From the NCBI RefSeq assembly GCF_001969445.1, contig NZ_CP017297.1, positions 3,782,001 to 3,846,000 of the forward strand: 64,000 nucleotides of DNA. Reading direction: 5' to 3'. This document shows, piece after piece, positions 16,687-25,804 of the stretch. Source of the DNA: Brachybacterium sp. P6-10-X1 (lineage in GTDB: Bacteria; Actinomycetota; Actinomycetes; Actinomycetales; Dermabacteraceae). Under the pieces are notes generated by a model. It searched no databases and was not told the origin of the DNA. It was given only the letters and a program-made list of their open reading frames with translations. The position numbers and the translations under genes were made by a program. Each line of letters begins with the position of its first letter. Position 1 is the first letter of the stretch.

Positions 16687-17925
16687 TCAGCGGCGCTCGC
16701 GCAGGGCTGTCCCGAGCCCTTCGACCCGGTACTGCTGGACGTGATAGGGCCAGTCCGGCCCCGTGTGCCACTGCGAGCACACCAGGTGCAGATCATCGAG
16801 CGTCGACCCGGGCAGGACGAACGGCCCGTAGAGCTGGGCGACCCGCTCGTCATCCTCCTGCCCCCACTCGCAGCCCCACAGGAGGGTCTCGGTCAGCAGC
16901 GGCTCGGTCAGCTGCGTCGGGGCGTCGGCGAAGAGCACGTCGACGCGGTACAGACCCGCGTTGAACCAGGTCAGTGTCCAGGTGTCCTCGACGAGGCGCA
17001 GGCACATCTCTCCGACCCGGCCGCCGAGGACCGGCGTCGGAGGATTCCCCCACGCCCACTGCTGCGCCTCACCCTCCCCGGTCGCACCCCAGGTCTCGTA
17101 CGCGCCCGGGTCCAGGATCGAGGCGGCCGGCACGCGCTGCAGGATCGCCCCCTTGTCCCGCTGGAAGCCCGTGGTCAGCAGGTAGACGTGGCCGTCGGCG
17201 GGGTTCAGCGCCCAGGTGCACTGCTGGCTGAGGCCGTCCAGGTGGTCCCCGGCGAACATCTCCGCGGTGCGCTCCCAGGTCTCCCCGGAATCGGTGGAGG
17301 TCCAGATCTCCGTGGAGGCGACGGTGCCGAAGCCGTGGTTGACCATCGTCCACAGGTACATCGTGTCCCCGATGGTCAGGACGTCACCCGGCAGGATGGT
17401 GGAGACCGGGTCGCTGTCGTGCGTGTATTCGACGAGCTGCTCGGCGGTCTCCCCGCCCACCGCCGAGGTCCATTCCAGGCCGTGCTTCAGCGCCCGATCC
17501 GGATCGGCGAAGAGGCCGACGGGGGAGCGCCACCAGCCGCTGCCCACCTTCGGCCCCTCGAAGGTGTCGCCGAAGATCAGCAGGATCCGCCCGTCCGGGG
17601 TGACCGCCGGGGCGCCGAGGTCGGTGGCGTCCATGCGGAAGCGTGTGGTGATCCCGGGGCCGGTGAGCGTGGCCAGCCGGGTGATCCGGGGTCGGTCGTA
17701 CTGCGGGTTCGGGTCCACGCCGTGTCCCTGCCCCCCGCGCCCGCCCTCGCCGGGGTGGGCCGCGGCCGGCGGCGCACCCACGACCGAGGCGAGCGCCGCG
17801 GCACCGAAGCTCCCGGCGCCGACGGCGAACGCCCCGCCGCGCAGGACGGCGGAGCGGGGCACGTGCCCCGCGTCGCTCGGGCCGGGGGCGGCGTGCTCGC
17901 CGCGGTCGGATCTCGACGACCTCAT
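16687..17925 (-). CDS. exported DUF4185 domain protein
   Basis: 412 residues from ATG 17925, with CAGGAG upstream. The N-terminal ~57 residues include a long hydrophobic export signal (SAVLRGGAFAVGAGSFGAAA, ending near PPAAAHP). The rest is a DUF4185 five-bladed propeller-like domain: MDATDLGAPAVTPDGRILLIFGDTF, SPVGLFAD, WTMVNHGFGTVASTEIWTSTDSGETW and EMCLRLVEDTWTLTWFNAGLY. Members are found next to glycan-degrading genes; recent work on the family points to arabinan/fructan-type glycosidase activity in some relatives, which I treat only as a possibility. Divergent from the GH43-like/GH42 operon and sharing a regulatory region containing two operator-like sites, so likely co-regulated. Confidence 0.75.
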   Translation of the reverse strand: MRSSRSDRGEHAAPGPSDAGHVPRSAVLRGGAFAVGAGSFGAAALASVVGAPPAAAHPGEGGRGGQGHGVDPNPQYDRPRITRLATLTGPGITTRFRMDATDLGAPAVTPDGRILLIFGDTFEGPKVGSGWWRSPVGLFADPDRALKHGLEWTSAVGGETAEQLVEYTHDSDPVSTILPGDVLTIGDTMYLWTMVNHGFGTVASTEIWTSTDSGETWERTAEMFAGDHLDGLSQQCTWALNPADGHVYLLTTGFQRDKGAILQRVPAASILDPGAYETWGATGEGEAQQWAWGNPPTPVLGGRVGEMCLRLVEDTWTLTWFNAGLYRVDVLFADAPTQLTEPLLTETLLWGCEWGQEDDERVAQLYGPFVLPGSTLDDLHLVCSQWHTGPDWPYHVQQYRVEGLGTALRERR

Positions 17926-17968
17926 CGAAGGCTCCTGGGTGTGTCGACGGTCACGGTCTGACGTGCTC

Positions 17969-18005
17969 AGCGTAGGGGTGCACCCGGTGAAGAGCAATCG
18001 TTTAC
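17969..18005 (-). promoter_or_regulatory. promoter with LacI-type operator for the DUF4185 gene
   Basis: On the minus strand TTGCTC (17992-17997), a 17-base spacer and TACGCT (17969-17974). The near-palindrome GTAAACGATTGC (17994-18005, minus strand) overlaps the -35 hexamer. It matches GTAATCGATTAC at 10 of 12 positions. Confidence 0.6.
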
Positions 18006-18087
18006 TCACAGATGCCTTCGATCCGCAGCTACTCGAGGAGGGCATCGCAGGCACCCGGGATCCGACAGGACGCGAGGCGAGGCAGGG

Positions 18088-18140
18088 TTTACCCGTCGTG
18101 CCGTCTGCCCTAGTCTCGACCCCAGCGAGAAAACGATTTG
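18088..18140 (+). promoter_or_regulatory. promoter with operator-like site for the GH43-like/GH42 operon
   Basis: TTTACC (18088-18093), 17-base spacer, TAGTCT (18111-18116), then the AT-rich GAAAACGATTTG at 18129-18140, eight of twelve positions shared with GTAATCGATTAC. It sits just before the start codon at 18160. Confidence 0.55.
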
Positions 18141-18159
18141 CGACCGACGGGACGTGACC

Positions 18160-19059
18160 ATGCCTGCCCAGGACGAATCGACGCTCGAGGGCGTGAGGCT
18201 GCTCCCCGGCACGAAGCGCCGCCTGCTGGACGCCTCTCCGTCGGCCGCGGAGCCCTGGTACATCAACGACCACACTCTGATCCAGGACCGGGGCGGACGC
18301 TGGCACGTGTTCGGGATCTGGCACCCCGAGCCCGCCGACCCCCTCGGTGAGGACCGCTTCCTGCACGCCTCGGCCGACGACCTCACCGGCGCCCCCTGGA
18401 CGATCCACGACCCCGTGCTGCCTGCGCGCACGGAGATCGGCGAGACCCACGTCTGGGCCCCGCACGTGATCGAGGACGACGGGCTCTACCGGATGGTCTA
18501 CGCCGGCGGCACCGCGGACCGCACCGCCTACCGCATGACCCTCGCGACCAGCGAGGACCTGTTCACCTGGACCCCGCACGAGCCGGTGCTGTTCGAGGAC
18601 GGCTTCGACGCCCGCGACCCGATGGTGATCCGCGACGGCACACGGTGGTTGCTGTACTACACCCGTACCTCCACCCCTGCAGGAGGGTTCCACCAGGTCG
18701 CGGTCCGCACCTCGGAGGACCTGCTGACCTGGTCACGGCCGCAGGTCGCCTACGAGTCCACGGTCGCGGGCACCGATGGCGGACCGACGGAATCCCCCTT
18801 CGTGGTGCGGGCGGGAGGGGGCTGGCTGCTGTTCCTGTGCGAATCCGGCGAGTACGACCGCACCCTGGCCTACTGCTCCAGCGACCCGCTGCGCTTCGTC
18901 GACGCCGGCCGGATCGACGTGGACCTCGACGAGCACTGCGCCGAGATCGTCCAGGACGGATCCCGCACCTGGATCACCGGCGGCGGCTGGGGCCGCGGCG
19001 GGCTGACGATCCGGCCGCTGGAGATCCTCCGCGCCGCGTCCACGACCGGGACGGAGTGA
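18160..19059 (+). CDS. five-bladed propeller glycoside hydrolase (GH43/GH32-like)
   Basis: 299 residues from ATG 18160 (a GTG six bases earlier is an alternative; neither has a strong ribosome site). The fold is indicated by repeated W-x-x-F/Y-Y-T blade strands. Candidate catalytic residues in the usual three positions are Asp37 in WYINDHTLI, Asp153 in ARDPMVI (the RDP transition-state stabiliser) and Glu211 in TESPFVV. No signal peptide, so it acts on an imported oligosaccharide. Family assignment between GH32, GH43 and related propeller families is uncertain. First gene of an operon with GH42 and an enolase-superfamily enzyme. Confidence 0.75.
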   Translation: MPAQDESTLEGVRLLPGTKRRLLDASPSAAEPWYINDHTLIQDRGGRWHVFGIWHPEPADPLGEDRFLHASADDLTGAPWTIHDPVLPARTEIGETHVWAPHVIEDDGLYRMVYAGGTADRTAYRMTLATSEDLFTWTPHEPVLFEDGFDARDPMVIRDGTRWLLYYTRTSTPAGGFHQVAVRTSEDLLTWSRPQVAYESTVAGTDGGPTESPFVVRAGGGWLLFLCESGEYDRTLAYCSSDPLRFVDAGRIDVDLDEHCAEIVQDGSRTWITGGGWGRGGLTIRPLEILRAASTTGTE

Positions 19060-19064
19060 CCGCG

Positions 19065-21182
19065 ATGCTCTACGGCGTCTCCTACTACCCCGAATACATG
19101 CCGCACGACCGCCTCGCCGAGGACGTCGCGATGATGCGTGGGGCACACCTGACCTACGTGCGCCTGGCGGACTCGATCTGGGCGCTCGCCGAACCCGCAC
19201 CCGGCCGCATCGACGTCGAGATGCTCGGCCCCACCCTCGACGCCCTCCACGGGGCAGGGATCCGCGTGGTGCTGTGCACCCCCACCTATGCGATCCCCGC
19301 CTGGATGGCGACCGAGCACCCCGAGATCATGCTCCGCCGGGCCGACGGCACCCCCTGGCCCTACGGAGACCGGCAGAACGCCGACATCACCCACCCCGGC
19401 TACCGCTTCTACGCCGAGCGCATCATCCGGGCGCTGATGGATCGCTGGGCCGACCACCCCGCGGTGATCGGCGTGCAGGTCGACAACGAGACCGGCGGGC
19501 GCGCGATCCACTCCCCGGCCGCCACCGCCGAGTTCCGCCGTCGCCTGGGGGAGAAGTTCGGGAGCGTGGAGCGCCTGAACGAGGTCTGGGGCCTGGCCTT
19601 CTGGTCCCACCGGTTGAGCGACCTCTCCCAGCTGTGGGAGCCCGGGGACCGCTCCGGCGGGGGCGGGAACTCCAATCCCGGCTACGACCTCGAATGGCGC
19701 CGCTTCCAGGCAGATCTCGTCGCCGAGTTCCTCGACTGGCAGGCCGGCATCGTGCGCGAGTACCTGCGCGAGGACCAGTTCGTCACCCACGACTGCGTGG
19801 GCGGGCACGGGCTCCCGCACGCGGACCGGCACCGCATCGGACAGGTGGTCGACGTGCCCGCGGAGAACTTCCCGCACCACAGTCAGGACGCCCTGGCCCA
19901 TCCTCCCAGGGGCACCCATCCGCCCACCTACCACGACCCCTCCGGCGTCCACGGCGCCATCCAGCTGTTCCAGCGCGCGGACATGGCTCGCGCCGGCGGC
20001 CACCAGAACTTCCTGGTCACCGAGATCAATCCGCTCAGCGTCGGCGGCAGCGCCCACAACTTCCCCGGCTACGACGGGCAGTGGCGACTGGCCGCCTACA
20101 CCTGCATCTCCCGCGGGGCGAACGCGGTCTCGTACTGGCACTGGCACAGCCTCCACTACGGCTCGGAGACCTACTCCCACGGGGTGCTCGGACACGATCT
20201 GCAGCCCAACCGGAATCTCGCCGAGATCGCCCGCACCGGCGAGGAGCTCTCCCGCGTGGGCGATGACCTCACCGATCTGTCCGCCGAGGCGGACGTCTGC
20301 CTGCTGTACTCCCAGGACTCCCGCTACCTGCTCGAGTTCGAGCCGTTCCTGGCCGTGCCGGGCACCGCCGAGGGCGACCGCCGTTCCTACCAGCGCGTGG
20401 TCGATGCCTTCTACCGAGGCTTCTTCGACGCCCGCGCCCAGCTGACGGTGCGCGACGTCGACGCCGGCCCGGCAGACCGCGTCGACCTCGCAGACCTCTC
20501 CGAATACGCCCTCGTCGTCGCCCCCACCCTCTACAGCGCCGACGACGCCACCGCCGCGCGGCTGCTGGAGTACGCGGCCGGCGGCGGCCATCTCGTCCTC
20601 GGCCCCCGCTCGGGGTACATGGACGAGTTCGGCAGGGCTCGTGCCGAGCGCGGGCCGGGCCCGCTGCGCGAGGGGGTCGGCGCCGGCTACTCGCTGTACT
20701 CGACCCTGGAGAACCCGCTGCCGCTGACGGCCGACGGCACGCTCGATCTCGAGGAGGGCGCCGCCGCGGTCGGCTGGATGGACGAGCTCGAGCTCGAAGG
20801 CGCCGAACCGCTCGCCCACTACGAGCACCACACCTTCACTCGCCATCCGGCGATCGTCACCCACGCCCGCGGCCGCGGCCGCATCACCTACCTCGGCACG
20901 GTGCCGAACGCGGAGCTGGCGCGCTCCGTCGCGCGCTGGGCCCTGGACGACGCCGGGATCGACGTGCTCGGCACAGGACTGCCCGAGCCCGTCCGCGTCA
21001 CCCGCGCCCGTCGACCCGACGGTGTGCGGCTGTGGTTCGTGACCAACTGGTCTCACGAGCCGGCGACCGTGCCGGCACCCGCCGCGGGACGCTCCCTGCT
21101 GGCGGATCAGACGGTCGCCGCCGGCGCGCCGCTGGCCCTCGACCCCTGGGACCTGGCCATCCTCGAGGAGGATCCCGGATGA
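19065..21182 (+). CDS. GH42 beta-galactosidase
   Basis: 705 residues from ATG 19065; a GTG at 19056 overlapping the previous stop is an alternative. The TIM barrel starts MLYGVSYYPEYMP with the typical YPE motif; acid/base Glu142 is in GVQVDNETGG and nucleophile Glu320 in FLVTEINPLS. The trimerisation domain (about 400-620: VVAPTLYSADDATAARLLEY) and C-terminal beta domain follow, giving the usual GH42 length. Cytosolic; such enzymes cleave terminal beta-galactose from short oligosaccharides. The stop overlaps the next start (ATGA). Alternative terminal sugars such as alpha-L-arabinopyranose cannot be excluded. Confidence 0.92.
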   Translation: MLYGVSYYPEYMPHDRLAEDVAMMRGAHLTYVRLADSIWALAEPAPGRIDVEMLGPTLDALHGAGIRVVLCTPTYAIPAWMATEHPEIMLRRADGTPWPYGDRQNADITHPGYRFYAERIIRALMDRWADHPAVIGVQVDNETGGRAIHSPAATAEFRRRLGEKFGSVERLNEVWGLAFWSHRLSDLSQLWEPGDRSGGGGNSNPGYDLEWRRFQADLVAEFLDWQAGIVREYLREDQFVTHDCVGGHGLPHADRHRIGQVVDVPAENFPHHSQDALAHPPRGTHPPTYHDPSGVHGAIQLFQRADMARAGGHQNFLVTEINPLSVGGSAHNFPGYDGQWRLAAYTCISRGANAVSYWHWHSLHYGSETYSHGVLGHDLQPNRNLAEIARTGEELSRVGDDLTDLSAEADVCLLYSQDSRYLLEFEPFLAVPGTAEGDRRSYQRVVDAFYRGFFDARAQLTVRDVDAGPADRVDLADLSEYALVVAPTLYSADDATAARLLEYAAGGGHLVLGPRSGYMDEFGRARAERGPGPLREGVGAGYSLYSTLENPLPLTADGTLDLEEGAAAVGWMDELELEGAEPLAHYEHHTFTRHPAIVTHARGRGRITYLGTVPNAELARSVARWALDDAGIDVLGTGLPEPVRVTRARRPDGVRLWFVTNWSHEPATVPAPAAGRSLLADQTVAAGAPLALDPWDLAILEEDPG

Positions 21183-22264
21183 CGGCACTGACCGGGCACC
21201 GCATCACGGAGGTCACCACCTCGCCGATCCGCAGCCGCTACCCCCGCACCATCGGACGCAACGCCCGCCTCGGGGCCCACGGCGACGGCCCCTCGGCCCT
21301 CGCGGTCGCCGTGCGCACCGACGCCGGGGCGAGCGGCTGGGGACTGTACGAGGGGCCGCAGGTCGACATGAATCGGGCGGTCGGCCGCCCGCTCGAGGAG
21401 GTCTTCGACCCGGGGATCGGTGTCATCGATCCCGCGGCGCTCCCGCTGGACGTCGCCCTCCACGACCTCGCGGCCCGGCTCCTCGGCGTGCCCGTGCACG
21501 AGCTGCTCGGCGGGCACGGGGCGGCCCCGGTCTCCTGCTACTCCGGGGCGATCTACTTCGACGACCTCGACCCCGAGGACGCCCCGCGCGGCATCGACGC
21601 CGTGCTCGCCGACTGCGCCGCGGACCGTGCGGCCGGCCACCGCGGGTTCAAGCTCAAGATCGGCCGCGGCAACCGGTGGATGGAGCCCGAGGAGGGCTTC
21701 GCCCGGGACGTGGAGGTCACCCGCGCCGTCCGCGCCGCCCATCCGGACGCGCGCCTGCTGGTGGACATGAACGACGGCTACAGCCCGGAACGCACGATCC
21801 GCTACCTCGACGCCGTCGCGGACTGCGACCTCTTCTGGGTCGAGGAGCCCTTCGCCGAGCACGCCGAGGGGCTGCGCGTCGTGCGAGATCACCGCCGCCG
21901 CACCGGCTCGCAGGTCCTGGTGGCCGACGGCGAGTTCGAGCCCGACGTCCAGCAGGTGCTGGACCTCGCCGGCGAGGGCCTGCTGGACGTGCTGCTGATG
22001 GACGTGCTGTCCTTCGGGATCACCGCCTGGCGGGAGCTGATGCCCGCGCTGGAGGAGATCGGGGTCGCCGCCTCGCCGCACGCCTGGGGGCACCCGCTGA
22101 AGACCCTCTACGCCGCACAGCTCGCGGTCGGGCTCGGGAACGTCCCCGTCGTCGAAGGGGTGCCGGGCACCACCGACGGTGTCGACGCCTCCGGCCATGT
22201 CCTCGAGGACGGCCGGCTCCTCCTGGCCGCGGCGCCCGGCTTCGGCCTCGAACCGCCCCCTTGA
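21179..22264 (+). CDS. enolase-superfamily sugar-acid dehydratase-like protein (mandelate racemase subgroup)
   Basis: 361 residues, start overlapping the GH42 stop. The N-terminal capping domain is followed by a barrel with the K-x-K pair FKLK (Lys158, Lys160), metal ligands Asp196 (VDMNDGY), Glu222 or 223 (WVEEPF) and Glu252 (VADGEF), and a candidate His base, His301 (SPHAWGHP). This set abstracts the proton alpha to a carboxylate; most sugar-linked members dehydrate aldonic acids. Next to a beta-galactosidase a galactonate- or related aldonate-type substrate is plausible, but no sugar oxidase or KDPGal aldolase gene is in the window. Confidence 0.85.
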   Translation: MTALTGHRITEVTTSPIRSRYPRTIGRNARLGAHGDGPSALAVAVRTDAGASGWGLYEGPQVDMNRAVGRPLEEVFDPGIGVIDPAALPLDVALHDLAARLLGVPVHELLGGHGAAPVSCYSGAIYFDDLDPEDAPRGIDAVLADCAADRAAGHRGFKLKIGRGNRWMEPEEGFARDVEVTRAVRAAHPDARLLVDMNDGYSPERTIRYLDAVADCDLFWVEEPFAEHAEGLRVVRDHRRRTGSQVLVADGEFEPDVQQVLDLAGEGLLDVLLMDVLSFGITAWRELMPALEEIGVAASPHAWGHPLKTLYAAQLAVGLGNVPVVEGVPGTTDGVDASGHVLEDGRLLLAAAPGFGLEPPP

Positions 22265-22286
22265 CGACTGCGGCACACTGACTCGC

Positions 22287-22694
22287 ATGGAACCCGCGCA
22301 CCTGCCCTCCTACGCCTGGCGGGAGGAGATCACCGACGACGAGGTGTCCGCGTTGCACGCCGCCGCCTTCGACCGCGAGGAGACGGCCGAGGACTGGACC
22401 GCACGGCTGCAGCGGCATTCGCTGGGCTGGGGGACGGCACGCCGGGACGGTGAGCTGATCGGCTTCTGCAACGTGGTCACCGACGGCGGCCGCCACGCCT
22501 TCCTCGTCGACACCGTCGTCCACCCCGAGCATCAGGGCGGCGGCATCGGGCGCGAGCTGGTCATCCGGGCCATCGAGGAGTGCCGATCCGGCCCCGTCGA
22601 GTGGCTGCACGTCGACTTCGAGGCCGACGTCGGGCCCTTCTACTTGGCCACCGGGCTGTTCCGCCCCACCGCGGCGGGGCTCATGCGGGTCTGA
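22287..22694 (+). CDS. GNAT family N-acetyltransferase
   Basis: 135 residues from ATG 22287. The acetyl-CoA pyrophosphate-binding motif is clear: VDTVVHPEHQGGGIGRELV, followed by a beta-alpha segment (WLHVDFEADVGPFYLATGLF) ending the fold. The acceptor is unknown. It lies 22 bases after the dehydratase gene, so it may be the last gene of that operon. Its last 55 bases overlap the convergent sulfatase gene on the other strand. Confidence 0.85.
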   Translation: MEPAHLPSYAWREEITDDEVSALHAAAFDREETAEDWTARLQRHSLGWGTARRDGELIGFCNVVTDGGRHAFLVDTVVHPEHQGGGIGRELVIRAIEECRSGPVEWLHVDFEADVGPFYLATGLFRPTAAGLMRV

Positions 22695-23926
22695 GCTCGG
22701 GCGATCGCCTCGTCCTTCTGCGACCGGATCTCGTCATCGAAGTCCGCGGCGAGGGCCAGCAGCCGCTCCATGACGTCCGGGAACAGCGTCTGCACGTCGT
22801 AGCTCTCCTGCGGGTCGCGGGAGAGGTCGAACAACTGGGGCAGCTCCCGGCGGTCCCGGCCGATGCGCTGCAGATGCAGCTTCCAGCGGCCGTCGCGCAC
22901 CGCATGCAGGTCCCAGTGCGAGCAGAAGAACAGCGGGGGCCGCGGCGGGGCCTCGGCCCCGAGCAGCACGGCCGTGCGATCGATGCCGTCGATCGGGCGG
23001 TCCGCGGGCATCGTCGCACCGGTCAGCGCCGCATACGTCACCGGCAGGTCCAGCAGGCTGACCACGTCCTCGGACCGGGCCCCGGCGGGGACGATCCCGG
23101 GCCAGCGCACGATCAGCGGCGCCCGGACGCCTCCCTCGTAGCAGTCGATCTTGCGGCCGCGCAGTCCCGCGGTGCTGCCCTCGAACCACGGGCCGTTGTC
23201 ACTGGTGATGACCACCAGGGTGGATTCCCGCAGCCCGAGGCCGTCGAGATGGTCCAGGAGCCGGCCGATGTGGTGGTCCACGCACTCGACGGTATCGCCG
23301 TAGGTGCCGGCCTCGGACACCCCGCGGAAGGGAGCTTCCACGTGCAGGGGGATATGGGGGAACGTGTGCGCCAGGTGCACGAAGAAGGGCGCGTCCCCCT
23401 GCCGGGAGATGAAGTCCATGGCGCGGTCGGTGTACTGCTTGGTCAGCAGGGTCTGATCGACCTCGCCCGCGACCGGGTCCTCCCCGTCGACCAGATACAG
23501 CGGATCCATGTCGTTGCTGTAGGGGAGACCGAAGAACTCCTCGAAGCCGTGCCGCAGCGGATTGTGCTCCGGTCCGTCGCCCAGGTGCCACTTGCCGAAG
23601 GCCGCGCACCGGTATCCGACGTCCCCGAGCACGTCCGCGATCGTCCGCTCGAAGGAGCTGAGCCCCTCGGTCTCCTCGGGGAACACCACGCGGTGCAGTC
23701 CCACCCGCTGGGCGTAGCGGCCCGTCAGCAGCGCCGCCCGTGACGGCGTGCAGGTGGGGGCGGCGGAATAGGCCTGCTCGATCAGGAGCCCCTCGGCCGC
23801 TGCGGCGTCCATCCGCGGGGTGGCGATCAGCGGAGAGCCGGTGCAGCCCAGGTCCCCGCAGCCCAGATCATCCATCACGATCTGCACGATGTTGGGGCGT
23901 CCGCCGGTCGGGAGGGTCCCGGGCAT
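22640..23926 (-). CDS. cytosolic cysteine-type sulfatase
   Basis: 428 residues. The sulfatase core begins RPNIVQIVMDDLGCGDLG with metal-binding aspartates; the formylglycine site is Cys59 in PTCTPSRAALLTGRYAQR. Further ligands appear in HTFPHIPLH and ITSDNGPW. No signal peptide, so desulfation happens after uptake, consistent with cytosolic FGE at 4679-5716. The start shares a base with the stop of the upstream permease (TGATG), making it the last coupled gene of an importer operon. The substrate should be a sulfated mono- or oligosaccharide carried by that importer. Reads 55 bases into the convergent GNAT gene. Confidence 0.92.
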   Translation of the reverse strand: MPGTLPTGGRPNIVQIVMDDLGCGDLGCTGSPLIATPRMDAAAAEGLLIEQAYSAAPTCTPSRAALLTGRYAQRVGLHRVVFPEETEGLSSFERTIADVLGDVGYRCAAFGKWHLGDGPEHNPLRHGFEEFFGLPYSNDMDPLYLVDGEDPVAGEVDQTLLTKQYTDRAMDFISRQGDAPFFVHLAHTFPHIPLHVEAPFRGVSEAGTYGDTVECVDHHIGRLLDHLDGLGLRESTLVVITSDNGPWFEGSTAGLRGRKIDCYEGGVRAPLIVRWPGIVPAGARSEDVVSLLDLPVTYAALTGATMPADRPIDGIDRTAVLLGAEAPPRPPLFFCSHWDLHAVRDGRWKLHLQRIGRDRRELPQLFDLSRDPQESYDVQTLFPDVMERLLALAADFDDEIRSQKDEAIARAQTRMSPAAVGRNSPVAK

Positions 23927-24852
23927 CACTTCAACCCCGCCATCTTGATGTTCGCGATGATCTGGCGCTGGAAGATGAGGAACAGGATGATGATCGGCAG
24001 CGCTGCGCAGGCGGAGCCGGCCATCAGCAGCCCCAGCTCCGAGGCGCGCTCGCCGCGGAATGCCGCCAGGTACTGCTGGACCTGGTAGAGATCCGGGCTG
24101 GTGATCGTCATGACCGGCCACACGAAGTTGTTCCAGTAGGCCATGAAGCTCGTGATGCCCACGACCACGAAGGGAGCCTTCGACAGCGGCAGGAAGATCC
24201 TCAGGTAGACGCCCCAGCGCCCGCAGCCGTCCATCACGGCGGCCTCTTCCAGGCTGGAGGGGATGTTCAGGTAGAACTGGCGCACGAAGAAGATGTGCGC
24301 CGCCGCGGCCATGCCCGGAATGATCAGCACCGCCAGGGTGTCGAGCATGTGCAGATCGGTGACCACGATGAAGCTGGTCAGCAGGATGGTCATGCCCGGG
24401 ATGAACATCGTCATCAGCACTGCGGGCCACACGAAGCGCTTGCCGGCGAACTCCAGCCGGGCGAAGGCGTAGGCCGCCATCGAGTTCACGGCGATCGACC
24501 CGGCGGTGAAGACGACCGCGCCGGCGCCGGTGATCGCCAGGGTCCGCAGGAACGCCGCGTCGCCGAGGATCTGGACGTAGTTCTGCCACTCCCAGACCTC
24601 GGGGAAGAACTGGAACGGGGTGGAGACCACCTCGGTGCGGATCTTGAACCCGGAGATGATCATCCAGGCCAGCGGGAACAGAGCCAGCGTCACGATGACC
24701 AGGGAGAAGAAGGCCTTCATCGCGAAGGTCAGGATCCATCGCGGCTGCAGCATCCGTCGCCGACGCGCGGCTCTGCGGTCGGCGGGGGCCAGGGTCGTCG
24801 GGGCGGCGGGGGCGGCGGGGGCGGCCGACGGGGACCGGGTCGGGGCGGCCAT
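23926..24852 (-). CDS. CUT1 sugar ABC importer permease (MalG-like)
   Basis: 308 residues, with about 40 N-terminal residues rich in Pro and Arg, then six membrane spans. The cytoplasmic coupling loop has the EAA motif (EEAAVMDGCGRWGVYLRIFL). End QIIANIKMAGLK is typical of MalG-type partners. Encoded between the MalF-like permease and the sulfatase and tightly spaced to both. No ATPase gene is in this operon. Confidence 0.92.
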   Translation of the reverse strand: MAAPTRSPSAAPAAPAAPTTLAPADRRAARRRRMLQPRWILTFAMKAFFSLVIVTLALFPLAWMIISGFKIRTEVVSTPFQFFPEVWEWQNYVQILGDAAFLRTLAITGAGAVVFTAGSIAVNSMAAYAFARLEFAGKRFVWPAVLMTMFIPGMTILLTSFIVVTDLHMLDTLAVLIIPGMAAAAHIFFVRQFYLNIPSSLEEAAVMDGCGRWGVYLRIFLPLSKAPFVVVGITSFMAYWNNFVWPVMTITSPDLYQVQQYLAAFRGERASELGLLMAGSACAALPIIILFLIFQRQIIANIKMAGLK

Positions 24853-24853
24853 C

Positions 24854-25768
24854 TCAATCCACCAGCTTCTCGGAGTTGACGATGCGGAAGATGATCGAGG
24901 AGATCGTGCCCAGCACCACGAACAGCAGCAGGGCGGCGGCGATCGAATAGCCGACGTACGCGTCGCCCCGGAAATGGTTGAAGATGAAGAGGTTCGGCAG
25001 CTCCGTGGCGCCGTTGGGACCGCCGCCGGTCATCACCAGCGGCAGCTCGAACTGTTGGATGGAGCCGACGAACCCGGTCACCAGCAGGAACAGCAGGACG
25101 TTCTTCATCTGCGGGATCGTGATGAACCGGGCGGTCTGCCACCAGTTCGCGCCCTCGAGCTGTGCCGCCTCGTAGAGGGAGTCGGGGATGTCGAGCATCG
25201 CGGCGATCATGATCAGGGTCGAGATGCCCAGCCCCAGCCACACCGCCGGCACCGCGACCGCCGCGAGAGCCCAGCGCGGATCACCCAGCCAGGCCTGGTT
25301 CGGGGCCCCGACGACGTTGACCAGGGCGTTCAGCAGCCCGCCGGAGTAGTCGTAGATGATCACGAAGGTGATCGAGGCGATCACCCCGGAGATCACCGAG
25401 GGGATGTAGATGCTGACCTTCAGCACCGTGGAGACGCGCCGCGAGACGGACGTGGCCAGCGAGGCGACGAGGAAGGAGAGGACCATGCTCACCGGCACCG
25501 TCATCAGCACGAACTGCAGCCCGCGCAGCACGGCCTCCCAGAACGTGTTGTCCACGAGCACGTCGTGGAAGTTCTTCCAGCCCACGAACTCGGACTCGGT
25601 GTAGAAGCTCCAGTCGAAGAAGCTCAGGTAGACCGCCTGGATCGCGGGCCAGATGACGAAGATGCCCAGCAGCACCAGCACCGGTGCCAGCATGATGTAG
25701 GCCATCGAGGTGTCCTGGCGGCGGCTGGGGTGCATTCTCCTGCGGGTCGACGGTGGACTGATCGCCAT
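24854..25768 (-). CDS. CUT1 sugar ABC importer permease (MalF/UgpA-like)
   Basis: 304 residues; six predicted spans after a 20-residue basic tail. The start at 25768 is followed by further in-frame ATGs at codons 12 and 22, and the exact start is not certain. EAA loop: YEAAQLEGANWWQTARFITI. Conserved GGGPNGATELPNLFIFNHF before the last span is typical of MalF/UgpA-like subunits. It pairs with the following permease to form the channel. Confidence 0.92.
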   Translation of the reverse strand: MAISPPSTRRRMHPSRRQDTSMAYIMLAPVLVLLGIFVIWPAIQAVYLSFFDWSFYTESEFVGWKNFHDVLVDNTFWEAVLRGLQFVLMTVPVSMVLSFLVASLATSVSRRVSTVLKVSIYIPSVISGVIASITFVIIYDYSGGLLNALVNVVGAPNQAWLGDPRWALAAVAVPAVWLGLGISTLIMIAAMLDIPDSLYEAAQLEGANWWQTARFITIPQMKNVLLFLLVTGFVGSIQQFELPLVMTGGGPNGATELPNLFIFNHFRGDAYVGYSIAAALLLFVVLGTISSIIFRIVNSEKLVD

Positions 25769-25804
25769 GGTTCTCCCCTCCTCGTTCTCCCTCCTCGCGG
25801 CGGC

